Assembly: GCF_015710575.1 (NCBI RefSeq)
Contig: NZ_CP065373.1
Coordinates: 4,774,001-4,838,000, forward strand
From: Mycolicibacterium mengxianglii
GTDB lineage: Bacteria > Actinomycetota > Actinomycetes > Mycobacteriales > Mycobacteriaceae
Length of the DNA: 64,000 nucleotides
Reading direction: 5' to 3'
Both the position numbers and the translations under genes were made by a program. The notes under the pieces were generated by a model. That model was given only the letters and a program-made list of their open reading frames with translations, searched no databases and had not been told where the DNA came from. This document shows positions 1 through 9,460 of this stretch, in pieces; the first letter of the stretch is position 1; every line of letters starts with the position of its first letter.

Positions 1-316
1 TGGGCCGGATGACCCCCAGATGCGCGCGGAACAACGCCTCGAACTCGGTGATGTCTGCCGGTTGCGCCGCCAGTTCTTTGGCGACCATCTCGGTGACGTC
101 TTCGATGATGGCGGCGATCACCGCATCTTTGGTCGGGAAATAGCGACTGAACGTGCGCGGTGACACCTCGGCGGCAGCGGCGATCTGATCGACAGTGGTG
201 TTGTCATACCCCTGGCGCAGGCTCAACTCGGTCGCCACGTCGATGAGTGTCGATCTGGTGCGGAGTTTCTTGCGTTCCCGCAAGCCAGGTGTCCGGCTCG
301 CGGTGCCATCAGCCAC
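1..316 (-). CDS. TetR family regulator, C-terminus outside window
   Basis: The N-terminal 105 residues of a TetR-type repressor are visible, from a GTG at 316; the ligand-binding C-terminus lies beyond base 1. A basic stretch (LRERKKLRTRSTLID) leads into the helix-turn-helix with TTVDQIAAAAEVSPRTFSRY and FPTKDAV, the usual TetR DNA-recognition region. It is nearly the same in design and wording as the complete TetR gene immediately upstream on the same strand, so the two are tandem paralogues. Target and ligand are unknown. The family call is firm; the start could be a few codons off. Confidence 0.85.
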   Translation of the reverse strand, partial: MADGTASRTPGLRERKKLRTRSTLIDVATELSLRQGYDNTTVDQIAAAAEVSPRTFSRYFPTKDAVIAAIIEDVTEMVAKELAAQPADITEFEALFRAHLGVIRP

Positions 317-348
317 ACCACGAATGCTAGTCGTGCGCTGCGGTGCGG

Positions 349-990
349 TCAGCGGGTCAGCTCGCCGGTCAACTCCAGGAAATCGTCGAACATCGCGTCG
401 ATCCGCGACACCATCAAAGTCGAACCCAACTCGATTCCGGGACCGTCGACCACCAGGTCACCGCACGCGGAGACGATGATCGACGACCACAACGACATCA
501 CCAACCACACTCTGCGGTCGGCCACGTCGGAACCCATTCGCTCGGCGAGCGCGTGCACGGTGGTCATCGGCCGGAACTCGGTGGCGGCCACCCTCAGCGC
601 CGGGGTCGAGGTGATCAGCCGCAACATCAGCACGATCCGCTCGTTCGACAAACCGGGCACCGTGCCCGCCGACACCGCCCGCAGCACGTTGACGTGGGCG
701 CTGCGCAACGCCTCGAGCACGGGCACCGAAAACGGGATCCCCGCCAATTCGTCGGCGACCTCGGCCACCAGGTCTTCCAGCAACGTCAGCACCACGGCGT
801 CCTTGGTGGCAAAGTACCGGCTGAAGGTCCGCGGCGAGACATCGGCCGCCGCGGCGATCTGTTCGACGGTGGTGCGCTCGTAACCCTGAGCCAGGCAAAG
901 GCTTACAGCAGCATCGATCAATGTCGCCTTCGTGCGCTGCTTCTTGCGTTCCCGCAACCCCAGCCCGCGCACCCCACCCAATTCCACCAC
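349..990 (-). CDS. TetR family transcriptional regulator
   Basis: Complete TetR protein of 213 residues starting at tandem GTG codons (990 or 987). The N-terminal domain holds LRERKKQRTKATLIDAA and the helix-turn-helix TTVEQIAAAADVSPRTFSRY followed by FATKDAVV; the remaining ~150 residues are the helical ligand-binding domain, ending in a leucine-rich tail. It reads almost like a copy of the truncated TetR gene that follows 32 bases downstream on the same strand. The MFS exporter gene upstream on this strand stops about 70 bases away and is a plausible target, as TetR proteins often control efflux genes, but no operator was identified. Confidence 0.88.
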   Translation of the reverse strand: MVELGGVRGLGLRERKKQRTKATLIDAAVSLCLAQGYERTTVEQIAAAADVSPRTFSRYFATKDAVVLTLLEDLVAEVADELAGIPFSVPVLEALRSAHVNVLRAVSAGTVPGLSNERIVLMLRLITSTPALRVAATEFRPMTTVHALAERMGSDVADRRVWLVMSLWSSIIVSACGDLVVDGPGIELGSTLMVSRIDAMFDDFLELTGELTR

Positions 991-1057
991 GATCTTGAAT
1001 GCTAGTCCGGCATCGGATCAGTGCGTGGCTAACTGCGATATCCGCACTTCACCGCCG

Positions 1058-2362
1058 TCACACTTTGTCCGCTGCGCTTTCTTCCGTCTCCAGCCGGATG
1101 CCCACGCGGTAGCGCACGAAGGCCGGAACCACCAGTGCGGCAATCACTACGCCCACCACCACCAGCACGCCGCCGCCGGCAGCCGCAACCGCGGTGCCTG
1201 CCGACGCCGCGGCTGCACCGTGGAGCGCGTCAGCGATCCGCGGACCGCCGGCAACGACCACCAGGAAGACTCCCTGCAACCGGCCGCGCAGCTCGTCGGA
1301 AGCCGCCTGCAACAGAATCGTGTTGCGGAACGCCGACGACACCATGTCAGCGGCCCCACCGACCGCCAGACAGGCCACCGCCACCCACAGCAGTGCGCCG
1401 GCGCGGCCCGCGGCGAACCCGGCCGCGACACCGAACCCCGTGACTGCCAGCCCCCAGACGACGATGGCGGACACGACCGCCAACCCCTGCCTGCGGATCC
1501 GGGGCAGCCACCCGGAGAAGACTCCGCCGGCCACCGCACCCACCGACATCGCCGCGGCCAGCAGTGCCATCGTGGTACCGCCGTCGACCGGGCCGCCGAA
1601 GCTCTCATGCGCCATCTGCGGGAACAGTGCCCGGGGCATGCCGAAGATCATCGCGATCAGGTCCACCACGAACGACATCAACACCACGGTGTTTCCGGCC
1701 AGGTACCGGAACCCGTCCAGCACCGCGGCAAAACCCCACCGCGACGACCCCTGGACACCGGGACTCTCCGTCGCAGGCATCGCCGCCAGCCGGAAGGTGG
1801 CCCAGATCGGTAACAGGCATGTCAGCGCATCGAGCAGATAAAGCGTCGACAGATCCACCCAGGCGAGCATCAGCCCGGCCAGCAGCGGGCCCACGATCGC
1901 ACCGGCCTGGGCCACGGTCATGTTCAGCGAATTGGCTGCGGCGATCTGGTGAGCGGGCAGCATCCGCGGAATGGCGGCCGACCGGGTCGGCGAATTGACT
2001 GCGAAGAATGCCTGCTGCACCGCCAACAGGCTCAGCACCACCCACACGTTGTTCAGATGCAGCGCCGCCTGCCCCCACAGCAGCAGTGAGGACACCGCCA
2101 GGCCGCAGGACGCGATGATCAGCAGCAGGCGCCGGTCCATCGCGTCGGCCAGCGCGCCGCCCCACAGCCCGAACACGATCAGTGGCAACAGCGCGAACAG
2201 CCCCGCCAACCCGACGTAGGCCGAGCTGTGGGTGAGCGTGTAGACCTGCACCGGGACCGCGAAGATGGTGAGGTTGGCCCCGATGACGGTGGGAATCCCC
2301 GCCCACCACAGCCGGCGGAAATCTCGATGGCGTAAGGGCGTGGTGTCTGCGAACAGCCTCAC
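1058..2362 (-). CDS. MFS transporter, EntS/MFS_3-like
   Basis: Major facilitator permease of about 434 residues with twelve predicted hydrophobic segments. The first loop carries [16 protein letters not shown], a variant of the G-x-x-x-D-R/K-x-G-R-R motif between TM2 and TM3, and the fold starts with [13 protein letters not shown], typical of the EntS/MFS_3 group that exports siderophores or drugs. I choose the GTG at 2362: it overlaps the pdxH stop (GTGA), and the longer open frame upstream only reads through pdxH out of frame. Translational coupling to pdxH is likely. The substrate cannot be read from sequence. Confidence 0.85.
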   Translation of the reverse strand: MRLFADTTPLRHRDFRRLWWAGIPTVIGANLTIFAVPVQVYTLTHSSAYVGLAGLFALLPLIVFGLWGGALADAMDRRLLLIIASCGLAVSSLLLWGQAALHLNNVWVVLSLLAVQQAFFAVNSPTRSAAIPRMLPAHQIAAANSLNMTVAQAGAIVGPLLAGLMLAWVDLSTLYLLDALTCLLPIWATFRLAAMPATESPGVQGSSRWGFAAVLDGFRYLAGNTVVLMSFVVDLIAMIFGMPRALFPQMAHESFGGPVDGGTTMALLAAAMSVGAVAGGVFSGWLPRIRRQGLAVVSAIVVWGLAVTGFGVAAGFAAGRAGALLWVAVACLAVGGAADMVSSAFRNTILLQAASDELRGRLQGVFLVVVAGGPRIADALHGAAAASAGTAVAAAGGGVLVVVGVVIAALVVPAFVRYRVGIRLETEESAADKV

Positions 2363-3021
2363 GGCTGTAAACGCTCGATCCGCCCGTCCTGCGGTCTGAC
2401 CCGAATGCGGTTGTGTACCCGGTCTTCCCGGCCCTGCCAGAACTCCACCACCTCGGCGGTCAGCAGGTAGCCACCCCAGTTCGGCGGTGCGGGGATGTGC
2501 GACTGGTCGGCGAACCGTGCTGTGACCTCGGCAAGCTGGGCCATCAGCGCGGCCCGTGACTCGATCGGGTGCGACTGCTGGGACGCCCACGCTCCCAGCT
2601 GGGAGCCACGGGGCCGATGCGACCAGTAGTCCTCGGTGACCGCGCGCTCGACCTTGCTCACCGGTCCGCGGACGTGCACCTGCCGACCCAGCTGATACCA
2701 GGGAAAGGTGATCGCCGCGTAGGGCGTCGTGGCGAGCTCGTCACCCTTGTCGGAGTCGTAGTTGGTGAAGAACGTGACGCCAGTCTGGTCGACGCCTTTG
2801 CAGAGCACGGTCCGGCTCACCGGCCGTCCGGCGCGGACCGTGGCGAGCACCATGGCATTGGGCTCGGCGACCCCGGCGTTTTCGGCGTCGGCAATCCACT
2901 TGCGCAGCAAGGCAAGCCAACCGTTGTCGAGCCAGTTGCTGTCGAGATCCGGGCTTTTGTCCTTCTCCACCGACCCGTATTCCACCCGCATGGCCGCGAG
3001 GTGATCGCGTTCCCGTTCCAC
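2359..3021 (-). CDS. pdxH: Pyridoxamine/pyridoxine 5'-phosphate oxidase
   Basis: FMN-dependent PdxH, which oxidises pyridoxamine or pyridoxine 5'-phosphate to pyridoxal 5'-phosphate, the last step of vitamin B6 salvage. About 220 residues, normal for the family. Family signatures are visible in order: [20 protein letters not shown] (FMN site), [49 protein letters not shown], and the C-terminal [16 protein letters not shown] with GRIERLQP. No clear ribosome site marks the start; GTG at 3021 or 3024 gives the family length and keeps the conserved MRVEYG segment. It is divergent from citA with about 100 bases between them, and its stop overlaps the MFS start. Confidence 0.95.
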   Translation of the reverse strand: MERERDHLAAMRVEYGSVEKDKSPDLDSNWLDNGWLALLRKWIADAENAGVAEPNAMVLATVRAGRPVSRTVLCKGVDQTGVTFFTNYDSDKGDELATTPYAAITFPWYQLGRQVHVRGPVSKVERAVTEDYWSHRPRGSQLGAWASQQSHPIESRAALMAQLAEVTARFADQSHIPAPPNWGGYLLTAEVVEFWQGREDRVHNRIRVRPQDGRIERLQP

Positions 3022-3120
3022 CACTGGGGTAACGGTACGCCTTCGAACGTTCAACGCAGTGTCGCCGATTGTTACCGGGCAGTAGCGACACCTCGGATGT
3101 GAGGTGCGACAATTCCGCGC

Positions 3121-4254
3121 ATGACTGAGGTGCCGAAGGACTTTGTGCCCGGCTTGGCGGGTGTCGTCGCGTTTTCCACCGAGATCGCCGAGCCCGACAA
3201 GGACGGTGGCGCCCTGCGGTATCGCGGCGTCGACATCGAAGACCTGGTCCGCGAACACGTCACCTTCGGGGATGTGTGGGCGTTGCTGGTCGACGGCGAG
3301 TTCGGTCGCGGGCTGCCGCCGGCAGAACCGTTTCCACTGCCTATCCACACCGGCGACGTCCGCGTCGATGTGCAGGCCGGCCTGGCGATGCTGGCCCCCA
3401 TCTGGGGCTACGCCCCGCTGCTGGACATCTCCGACGACACCGCCCGCGACCAGCTGGCCAGGTCATCGGCAATGGCCCTGTCGTATGTCGCGCAGTCGGC
3501 ACGCGGCATCTACCGGCCCGCGGTACCGCAGCGGGTGGTCGACGGATGCCAAACCGTCACAGCGCGTTTCATGACCCGTTGGCAGGGCGAGCCCGACCCC
3601 AAGCATGTCGAGGCCATCGACGCCTACTGGGTGTCGGCGGCCGAGCACGGCATGAATGCCTCCACGTTCACCGCCCGGGTCATCGCCTCGACCGGCGCCG
3701 ATGTGGCCGCCTCGTTGTCGGGTGCGATCGGCGCGATGAGCGGCCCGCTGCACGGCGGTGCCCCCGCCCGGGTGATCCCGATGATCGAAGAGGCCGAGCG
3801 CACCGGCGATGCGCGCGCCGTGGTCAAGGCGATTCTCGACGGTAACGAAAAGCTGATGGGCTTCGGGCACCGCGTGTACCGCGCCGAGGATCCCCGCGCC
3901 CGGGTGCTACGGGCCACCGCGCAACGTCTGGCTGCGCCGCGGTATGAGGTCGCCGCCGCGCTGGAACAGGCGGCGCTGGCCGAACTGCGGGAGCGCCGGC
4001 CCGATCGCGCCATCGAAACGAATGTCGAATTCTGGGCCGCGGTCATCCTCGATTTCGCAGGGGTGCCGCCGAAGATGATGCCGGCGATGTTCACCTGCGG
4101 CCGCACCGCCGGATGGTGTGCGCACATCCTCGAGCAGAAGCGGCTCGGCAAGTTGGTCCGGCCTTCGGCGATTTATGTCGGCCCGGATCCGCGCAGTCCG
4201 GAGGCGGTCACCGGCTGGGACTCCGTGGTGCGAGGGTCGTCGACACCGGCCTGA
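3121..4254 (+). CDS. citA: Citrate synthase (CitA type)
   Basis: Citrate synthase of 377 residues, condensing acetyl-CoA or a related acyl-CoA with oxaloacetate. The catalytic residues are present: the first histidine in GPLHGGAP, the second in MGFGHRVYR and the aspartate in [18 protein letters not shown]-terminal [15 protein letters not shown] is also family-typical. The short N-terminus and the pdxH neighbour fit the mycobacterial second citrate synthase (CitA, Rv0889c type) rather than the main GltA. A methylcitrate-synthase activity cannot be excluded from sequence alone. The ATG at 3121 is the first in-frame start downstream of the divergent pdxH promoter region. Confidence 0.92.
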   Translation: MTEVPKDFVPGLAGVVAFSTEIAEPDKDGGALRYRGVDIEDLVREHVTFGDVWALLVDGEFGRGLPPAEPFPLPIHTGDVRVDVQAGLAMLAPIWGYAPLLDISDDTARDQLARSSAMALSYVAQSARGIYRPAVPQRVVDGCQTVTARFMTRWQGEPDPKHVEAIDAYWVSAAEHGMNASTFTARVIASTGADVAASLSGAIGAMSGPLHGGAPARVIPMIEEAERTGDARAVVKAILDGNEKLMGFGHRVYRAEDPRARVLRATAQRLAAPRYEVAAALEQAALAELRERRPDRAIETNVEFWAAVILDFAGVPPKMMPAMFTCGRTAGWCAHILEQKRLGKLVRPSAIYVGPDPRSPEAVTGWDSVVRGSSTPA

Positions 4255-4341
4255 GCGATGAGTTCTGCCGGCGCGACCGGTCTTTATGGAACGGGGCGGT
4301 ACCTCCACCGCGCCTGACCCAACTGACCCCGAGGAGCCGAC

Positions 4342-4497
4342 ATGGCGATCGACGTCCAGCCTGCGCTGTCCCCCAGTCTGATTGTCGACGACGGTGCAGC
4401 AGCGATCGACTTCTACGTGGCGGCGTTCGGCGCCACCGAGTTGGGCCGCGTCCCCGGCCCGGGCGGCAAGCTCGCGCACGCCGCCCTGCGGATCAAC
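4342..4497 (+). pseudogene. VOC/glyoxalase-fold protein, N-terminal half (interrupted gene)
   Basis: An ATG behind a good GAGGAG ribosome site (about 4331-4336) opens a reading frame whose first 52 residues (MAIDVQPALSPSLIVDD, AAIDFYVAAFGATELGRVPG, KLAHAALRIN) are the first half of a PhnB/glyoxalase-type VOC protein. After 4497 the homology stops; the frame runs on to 4554 through unrelated sequence. The matching second half lies in the same orientation at 12461-12763. Joining base 4497 directly to 12461 restores a 152-residue protein reading ALRIN-GDGFTVMLNDDFPE, so about 8 kb has been inserted into this gene. Confidence 0.85.
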
Positions 4498-4534
4498 GTC
4501 GACCACGACGCCGCGCGACGACCTATCTGGCCAA

Positions 4535-4574
4535 TGAAGCGGCGGCCGCAATGACCATTACGGCCGCCGCTTCA
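4535..4574. repeat. Perfect 14-bp inverted repeat (hairpin)
   Basis: Left arm tgaagcggcggccg (4535-4548) and right arm cggccgccgcttca (4561-4574) are exact reverse complements around a 12-base loop. It sits about 37 bases inside the left end of the island. No T-run follows, so it is not a canonical intrinsic terminator, although mycobacterial terminators often lack one. It could be a transcription stop protecting the interrupted VOC gene, a recombination site or a transposon end remnant. Confidence 0.7.
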
Positions 4575-4752
4575 CCCTGCGCACTTGACAGACTGTTCCC
4601 CGTATCAGAAGGGCGGGGCCGGCCTACCGGAGCGGGTGAGACGGCACTGTTGTTGATCCGAGTCTGTCGAGCCGCTGTAGCCGAGGGGGCTAAACCCGGT
4701 GGACGTCAACGGTCAGGTCTTGCGTGCCGATGACCGCCAGAAGAGACAGCTT

Positions 4753-5098
4753 CCACAACGAGGAACTCGTCGGCCGGGCCGTCAAAAGCCGACGTACCAA
4801 GTGGCCATCGCCACGAAATTCGGGGTCATCTCCCACACCGGCGGCGGACCAGGCGTCCTCGACAGCACACCAGCCAACATCGCTGTCGCAGTGAACGGTT
4901 CGTTGCGCCGCCTAGGCACCGACCACATCGATCTTTACTACCAACACCGGGTCGACCCCAACACTCCGATTGAAGACACCATCGGCGCACTGGCCGAACT
5001 CGTCACCTAAGGCAAGGTGCGCCACATCGGACTTTCCGAAGCCGGCAGAGACCATCCGCCGCGCCCATGCCGTCCACCCCGTCCAACGCCGGCAACGT
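4753..5098 (+). pseudogene. Aldo/keto reductase remnant
   Basis: Fragments of an NADPH-dependent aldo/keto reductase are spread over two or three frames. In order: [13 protein letters not shown], then after a frameshift [11 protein letters not shown] with [20 protein letters not shown] and [14 protein letters not shown], then a TAA where a CAA would be expected before GKVRHIGLSEAG, then another frameshift before TIRRAHAVHPVQ. The N-terminal catalytic region (Asp, Tyr) and the C-terminal coenzyme-binding part are missing. It is clearly non-functional. The longest open piece (4699-5010) should not be annotated as an intact protein. Confidence 0.8.
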
Positions 5099-5454
5099 CG
5101 TAGGCCTCTCGACGGGCGTTGTCTGTGACCAGTTCGGATATGCTCGGCGCGGCGCCGCCGCCCGATCACCTGGCCGGTCGAGGGATCGGTAACGAGTTCG
5201 TCCGCTGCGGTATCCGTCCCAGCTATGCCGCCGATCAGCTTGCTGGAGCTGAAGTGGTGGCTGTTCACTGTCCTCCGATTCGCATTGCGCTTGGCCATGG
5301 ACTTTGTGTTCTTTGCGTCGACTTGAAACGGATGTCTCAGGATAGTGATGTGGTCTCTTGTTCACCGACCGGAAGGGATAGCGCCAACATGCCACGCCGC
5401 GTAGGCAAAATCGCTTTTGGAGAATGTCAGGAAAACAGCTCAGCGACGCCGCGG

Positions 5455-5640
5455 CTTGATGCCGGTGAGCCAGTAATTATCTACGACCCGGTTGGTGTCG
5501 GGAAACCGCATATGGCACAAGCACTTGGTCACCAGGTCGCCAGACGCCGCGGCGATTCAAATCTCACACATGCTCGTCGACCTGGCAGGTGGTCTCGCTG
5601 ACAGCACCATAGGTCAACGCATGCGCGAATGCACCTATCT
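5455..5640 (+). pseudogene. IS21-family IstB ATPase remnant
   Basis: A short degenerate stretch resembles the ATP-binding helper protein of IS21 elements. AGEPVIIYDPVGVGKPHMAQALGHQVARR corresponds to the Walker A region, here damaged (GPVGVGKT has become DPVGVGKP); after a frameshift, SHMLVDLAGGLADSTIGQRMRE corresponds to the following segment. Nothing recognisable of the IstA transposase or of terminal repeats remains. It is evidence that an IS21-like element once sat in this island. Flanking sequence at 5100-5450 and 5640-5774 holds no gene I can identify. Confidence 0.7.
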
Positions 5641-5774
5641 ACTGGTGCTGATCGCCCAGCGGACGTTCTTTGTGCCTGTGCTGGCGCCTATCTGGGCAAT
5701 TTTTCCGATGATTGCGCCGGGGCCGCGACCGCGCGCCGCATCAGACATCCGCGGTGGTCGCCACATCGGTCTCG

Positions 5775-6671
5775 TCAACTCAGCTCTATCAGATGATGAT
5801 TGGCGCTGATTATCTCCCGCAGAGCAATAACGAACTCTTTGACGCGAGCAAGTCGCGCAAGGTCGCGGGGTATGACAAGCCAGTACTGCCTTGAGGCGAC
5901 AAATGAGTGGCTGAGAACCTCAACCAAACGGTCGTCAGATCCGCCGATGAAAGTGGGGAGCGGGGCGATACCCAGCCCGTGCTGGGCTGCCTGCAAATGA
6001 CCGGCAATGTTGTTAGCTTGCAGCCCGATTCGCACACCCGGCAAGAGCGTATCAGTGATCTGTAGTGGCTCGACATCTAGGAAGGCGTCGATGTACCAGA
6101 TCATTCTGTGTTGGTGTAAATCGTCTAGCGTGGCAGGTACGCCATGGGACGACAGATAGTTCCGCGAGGCATACAGTCGGAGTTCATAGCGCGCCAGGCG
6201 GTGGGTCAGCACCGATCGCGGCGATGGCCGTTCGAGCGTGATGCCGACATCGAAATCTCGTCCAGTAAGGAGATCGTGTGTAGTAGCAGTGGCTACCTCG
6301 ATTGAGAGGTTAGGGTGCGACGCCGCGAACTTGTGAAGGCCGGGGATCAACACAAACGAACCGAAACCGTCTGGAGCGAGCACTCTTAATGACCCGGTCA
6401 ACTGGCCATTGATACTTGCGTCAGCGTCCTCCAAGGCGACGATCAGGGTCGCCTCGATGGCTTCGGCGTGAGTGATCAAGCGGCGGCCGGCTTCAGTCAC
6501 AAGCCAACCGATCGGCGTGCGATCGAACAGGCGCTGCCCAAGATCCTTCTCAAGCTTGACGATCCGGCGAGAGACCGTTGTCTGATCGACGTTGAGGCGT
6601 CGTGCGGCTTCGCCGAGTCGAGTCGTCCTCGAGACCTCGAGGAAGAAACGGAGGTCGTCGGCACTGATCAT
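5775..6671 (-). CDS. LysR family transcriptional regulator
   Basis: LysR-type regulator of 298 residues. The N-terminal winged helix-turn-helix is clear (DDLRFFLEVSRTTRLGEAAR, LNVDQTTVSRRIVKLEKDLG, LFDRTPIGW), followed by a substrate-binding effector domain from about residue 90 (LRVLAPDGFGSFVLIPGLHKF) to the end. It is the first gene at the island's left side and is co-oriented with, and downstream of, the SnoaL, nitrilase and MFS genes on the minus strand. It is the most likely regulator of these genes, or of the plus-strand dehydrogenase set at 10522. Base composition is lower in GC than the core genes. Confidence 0.88.
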   Translation of the reverse strand: MISADDLRFFLEVSRTTRLGEAARRLNVDQTTVSRRIVKLEKDLGQRLFDRTPIGWLVTEAGRRLITHAEAIEATLIVALEDADASINGQLTGSLRVLAPDGFGSFVLIPGLHKFAASHPNLSIEVATATTHDLLTGRDFDVGITLERPSPRSVLTHRLARYELRLYASRNYLSSHGVPATLDDLHQHRMIWYIDAFLDVEPLQITDTLLPGVRIGLQANNIAGHLQAAQHGLGIAPLPTFIGGSDDRLVEVLSHSFVASRQYWLVIPRDLARLARVKEFVIALREIISANHHLIELS

Positions 6672-6698
6672 GGTGCCATCTGAACGCTGATCGAACCT

Positions 6699-7187
6699 CT
6701 ATGGCGAGAATTCAGAGCCAACAGTTCGTTCGTCTGCGCGGACGAGAAAGCCGTGGACGTCGCCGAGAACCCAAAGATCACGTACCTTGTCGCCGTCGAA
6801 GGTGAAGATTGGCGCGCCATACCACCAGACGTGGGCGCCTGATGGGGGTGTTCCAAAGAGTTCCTTGCGTTGAATACCGTGGAAAACCATTTTGCCGCAG
6901 ACCTTGTCCCCCTCTTCGATCATTTCGAGGATGTCAGACGTATAACCTTCAATCGTTTCGGTGACCCACTTGACGTACTCACCAAACTCGGCGTGGCCTA
7001 CCACTTGCGGTCCCAGCGATCCACGGAACGTGAAGTCAGGGTGAAAGATCTCGGGAATCAGAGCTAAGTTCGCCTTGTCCCACATCTCCTTGTAGAAGAT
7101 ACGGACGACATTTTTCCGAGCGGTCAGTCTCTCTGGATCGAGGTCAACTTCCACGCCCTGAGTTCCGTACTCGAGCTCGTTATTCAT
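6699..7187 (-). CDS. SnoaL-like / NTF2-fold protein
   Basis: A protein of 162 residues with features of the SnoaL-like polyketide-cyclase/ester-cyclase fold: an N-terminal helix (ARKNVVRIFYKEMWDKANLALI), PEIFHPDFTFRGSLGP, FGEYVKWVTETIEGYTSDI, and a strand-rich end with VWWYGAPIFTFDGDKVRDLWVLGD. Such proteins act as small hydrolases, isomerases or binding domains; the precise reaction here cannot be read. The start ATG at 7187 overlaps the nitrilase stop by 8 bases (7180-7187), so the two are translationally coupled and probably act in one pathway on a nitrile-derived compound. Confidence 0.72.
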   Translation of the reverse strand: MNNELEYGTQGVEVDLDPERLTARKNVVRIFYKEMWDKANLALIPEIFHPDFTFRGSLGPQVVGHAEFGEYVKWVTETIEGYTSDILEMIEEGDKVCGKMVFHGIQRKELFGTPPSGAHVWWYGAPIFTFDGDKVRDLWVLGDVHGFLVRADERTVGSEFSP

Positions 7188-8142
7188 GCTCGACCGCGCC
7201 TTTCCGCTTAGAGAACACCACAGACTCGGCAGGTGTCTCATTGACTATCAAGGTAAAGATGTCCGGCCTGGAGTAGTGGCCGGTGACATCGAGGTCGTAC
7301 TTGGTGCGTGCGATCTCGCCGAGGTCGATGTCTGCAGTCAAGATTCCTTCTTCGTTGAAGAGGGGACCTGCGAGGAACTCGCCGAACGGGTTGACGATGC
7401 AGCTACCTCCGGTCATGAGAATGGTTTCCGGATCGTCGCCTTGGACGCAGGCATAGTCGTCGGGGCAGTCCTCCCGCCGCAGGAACTGGCACGCCGACAG
7501 GACGAAACATCGCCCCTCCACCCCGATGTGTTGCATCGAGGGCGCCCAGCTGTCTCGATTATCTGCAGTGGGGGCGCAATACAGCTCAATGCCCTTCTTG
7601 TACATCGCCATCCGCATGGACGGCATGTAGTTTTCCCAACAGATTACCGCGCCTATTCGGCCGATAGAGGTGTCGAATACAGGCATGGTTGAACCGTCGC
7701 CGAACCCCCAGACCAACCGTTCGCCGCCGGTGGGCATGAGCTTTCGGTGTTTGCCGAGGTAGCCCTGTTCGGGATCGAAGAACACCGCTGTGCAGTACAG
7801 AGTCCCGCCGTCGCGCTCGATCACCCCGATGACGATGCTCATGTTCAGCTGGGTGGAGATCTCTGCCAGACGCTGAGTTTCAGTCCCCGGTACGGCGATC
7901 GAGCTTTCGTAGTAGCGTTGGTAGTCCTGTCGACCTGCGGGGGTGCGACCGCCGACTACGGAACCAAAATCTAGCCCTTTCGGATATGCCGATATGAAGG
8001 CCTCCGGGAATACTGCGAGTTGAACGCCGCGGGATGCAGCCCGGTTGGCGAGCTCTGCCACCTTGTCCAAGGTGCCAGCGGGATCGAACATCACTGGTGC
8101 CGATTGCACGACGGCTACCCGCAACTTTTGATTCGAGTTCAA
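7180..8142 (-). CDS. Nitrilase
   Basis: Carbon-nitrogen hydrolase of 320 residues, nitrilase branch: hydrolyses a nitrile to the carboxylic acid and ammonia. The Glu-Lys-Cys triad is readable as E47 in FPEAFISAYPKG, K134 in KHRKLMPTGGERLVWG and C168 in ICWENYMP; the YPKG and ERLVWGFGDG wording matches true aliphatic or aryl nitrilases better than amidases. I choose the TTG at 8142, which has AAAGGA eight bases upstream and leads straight into the family start LRVAVVQSAPV; the longer frame has no ribosome site. It is coupled to the SnoaL gene downstream and lies 49 bases after the MFS gene, suggesting import, hydrolysis and further processing of a nitrile. Confidence 0.9.
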   Translation of the reverse strand: MNSNQKLRVAVVQSAPVMFDPAGTLDKVAELANRAASRGVQLAVFPEAFISAYPKGLDFGSVVGGRTPAGRQDYQRYYESSIAVPGTETQRLAEISTQLNMSIVIGVIERDGGTLYCTAVFFDPEQGYLGKHRKLMPTGGERLVWGFGDGSTMPVFDTSIGRIGAVICWENYMPSMRMAMYKKGIELYCAPTADNRDSWAPSMQHIGVEGRCFVLSACQFLRREDCPDDYACVQGDDPETILMTGGSCIVNPFGEFLAGPLFNEEGILTADIDLGEIARTKYDLDVTGHYSRPDIFTLIVNETPAESVVFSKRKGAVEHE

Positions 8143-8191
8143 CCGAACGTTCCTTTCTGTGTCGACCAATTCAATACCAGGAGCGCCATAC

Positions 8192-9460
8192 TCAAGCCTC
8201 AGCGTGCTCTGGCCCCAACGCGTCGGAGTCGATGGACTTCGACCGCGTTTCCGGCAGTCCAAGGAGGGCGACAATTGCCACCGAGTACGCACCGACGGTG
8301 TAGATACCAATCGCGACACCTAACGAGAGGCTGGCACTGAGGAATCCGACCAGAGCTGGAAACAGTGCACCAACCCCGCGACCGAAGTTGTAACAGAAGC
8401 CCTGTCCGGTGCCGCGAACCTCGGTGGGGAAGAGTTCGGCGTAGAAAGCCCCGGTGGGCCCGAACATCGCGTTAGCACAGAAGCCCAACGGAAGCCCGAG
8501 CGCCATGAGGACCCAGTTTTCGACGTCGATGAACATGTACACCGATACGAGCAGGATTGACAGGAGCGCAAACAACATGAATGTGGGTTTGCGGCCTATG
8601 CGATCGGAAATGTAACCGCCGGAGATGAATCCGAAGAACGCGCCGGTGATGATGACAGCGAGGAATCCCGTCGTTCCCCCGACAGACAGTCCCTTTTCGG
8701 TGGCGAGATAGGTCGGAAGCCAAGTGACCACTGCGTAATAGCCGCCCTGGAGCCCAATCGAGAACATCGAAGCGAAGACCGTGTTCCGAATGAGATCCCG
8801 GTGGAAAATTCGAGTGAACGTAGCTACAGGGCTGCGCTTCTCGGTGAGTTGGGTTGTTGTTTCGAGGTATACATCGGATTCCTGCACATTTCGCCGAATG
8901 AACAGAATGAACACCGCCGGCAGTGCACCTGCCATGAACATCAGTCTCCAAGCAGTGCCGTTGTCGACCATCGAGAAGACGGCGTAGTAGAGGATCGCGG
9001 CCGCGCCCCAACCGACAGCGAAGCCGCTGTGGACGACTCCGGCGGCTCGACCGCGATACTTGGAGCGGATCACCTCCGACATGAGCACCGCCCCGGCCGC
9101 CCATTCAGCTCCGAAACCGAGTCCCTGAAGGCTGCGTAGCACCAAGAGCTGCTCATAGTTTTGGGCAAACCCGCAGAGCAACGTGAAAACCGAGAACCAG
9201 ACGATGGTGATCTTCAGAGTGCGGACTCTGCCGAATTTGTCTGCCAGTGCTCCGCCTAGCAGGCCTCCCAACGCCGAGAACAACAGAGCTGTGGTACCCA
9301 GCACACCCGCTTCTCCGCGACTGAATCCGAACGCCGCGATCAGGGCAGGGATGACGAAACTGAAGATCTGCACGTCAAACGCGTCGAGTGCCCAGCCCCC
9401 GAAACACGCTGTCATCGTTTTCTTTTCGCGCCTGTCAAGCTGTTTGAGCCAGATTGTCAT
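8192..9460 (-). CDS. MFS transporter, aromatic acid/sugar porter type
   Basis: Twelve-segment major facilitator of 422 residues. DAFDVQIFSFVIPAL in TM1, GALADKFGRVRTLKI between TM2 and TM3, and SDRIGRKPTFMLFAL in the second half are typical of the AAHS/sugar-porter group, whose TM1 aspartate is required for proton-coupled uptake of organic acids. It is first in the minus-strand series ahead of nitrilase and SnoaL, so it probably imports the nitrile or its acid. The ATG at 9460 is preceded by an AAGGACCTAG-like sequence. The substrate is unknown. Confidence 0.87.
   Translation of the reverse strand: MTIWLKQLDRREKKTMTACFGGWALDAFDVQIFSFVIPALIAAFGFSRGEAGVLGTTALLFSALGGLLGGALADKFGRVRTLKITIVWFSVFTLLCGFAQNYEQLLVLRSLQGLGFGAEWAAGAVLMSEVIRSKYRGRAAGVVHSGFAVGWGAAAILYYAVFSMVDNGTAWRLMFMAGALPAVFILFIRRNVQESDVYLETTTQLTEKRSPVATFTRIFHRDLIRNTVFASMFSIGLQGGYYAVVTWLPTYLATEKGLSVGGTTGFLAVIITGAFFGFISGGYISDRIGRKPTFMLFALLSILLVSVYMFIDVENWVLMALGLPLGFCANAMFGPTGAFYAELFPTEVRGTGQGFCYNFGRGVGALFPALVGFLSASLSLGVAIGIYTVGAYSVAIVALLGLPETRSKSIDSDALGPEHAEA

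Noticed and set aside
4600..4720. Searched for a tRNA or attachment site near the island's left end
   Set aside because: No cloverleaf or CCA-like end could be drawn; no repeat of this sequence was seen at the right end.
4912..5298. Minus-strand open frame of 128 codons overlapping the aldo/keto reductase remnant
   Set aside because: Most of it is antisense to reductase debris; the start (KLIGGIAGTDTAADELVTDP) resembles nothing I can name.
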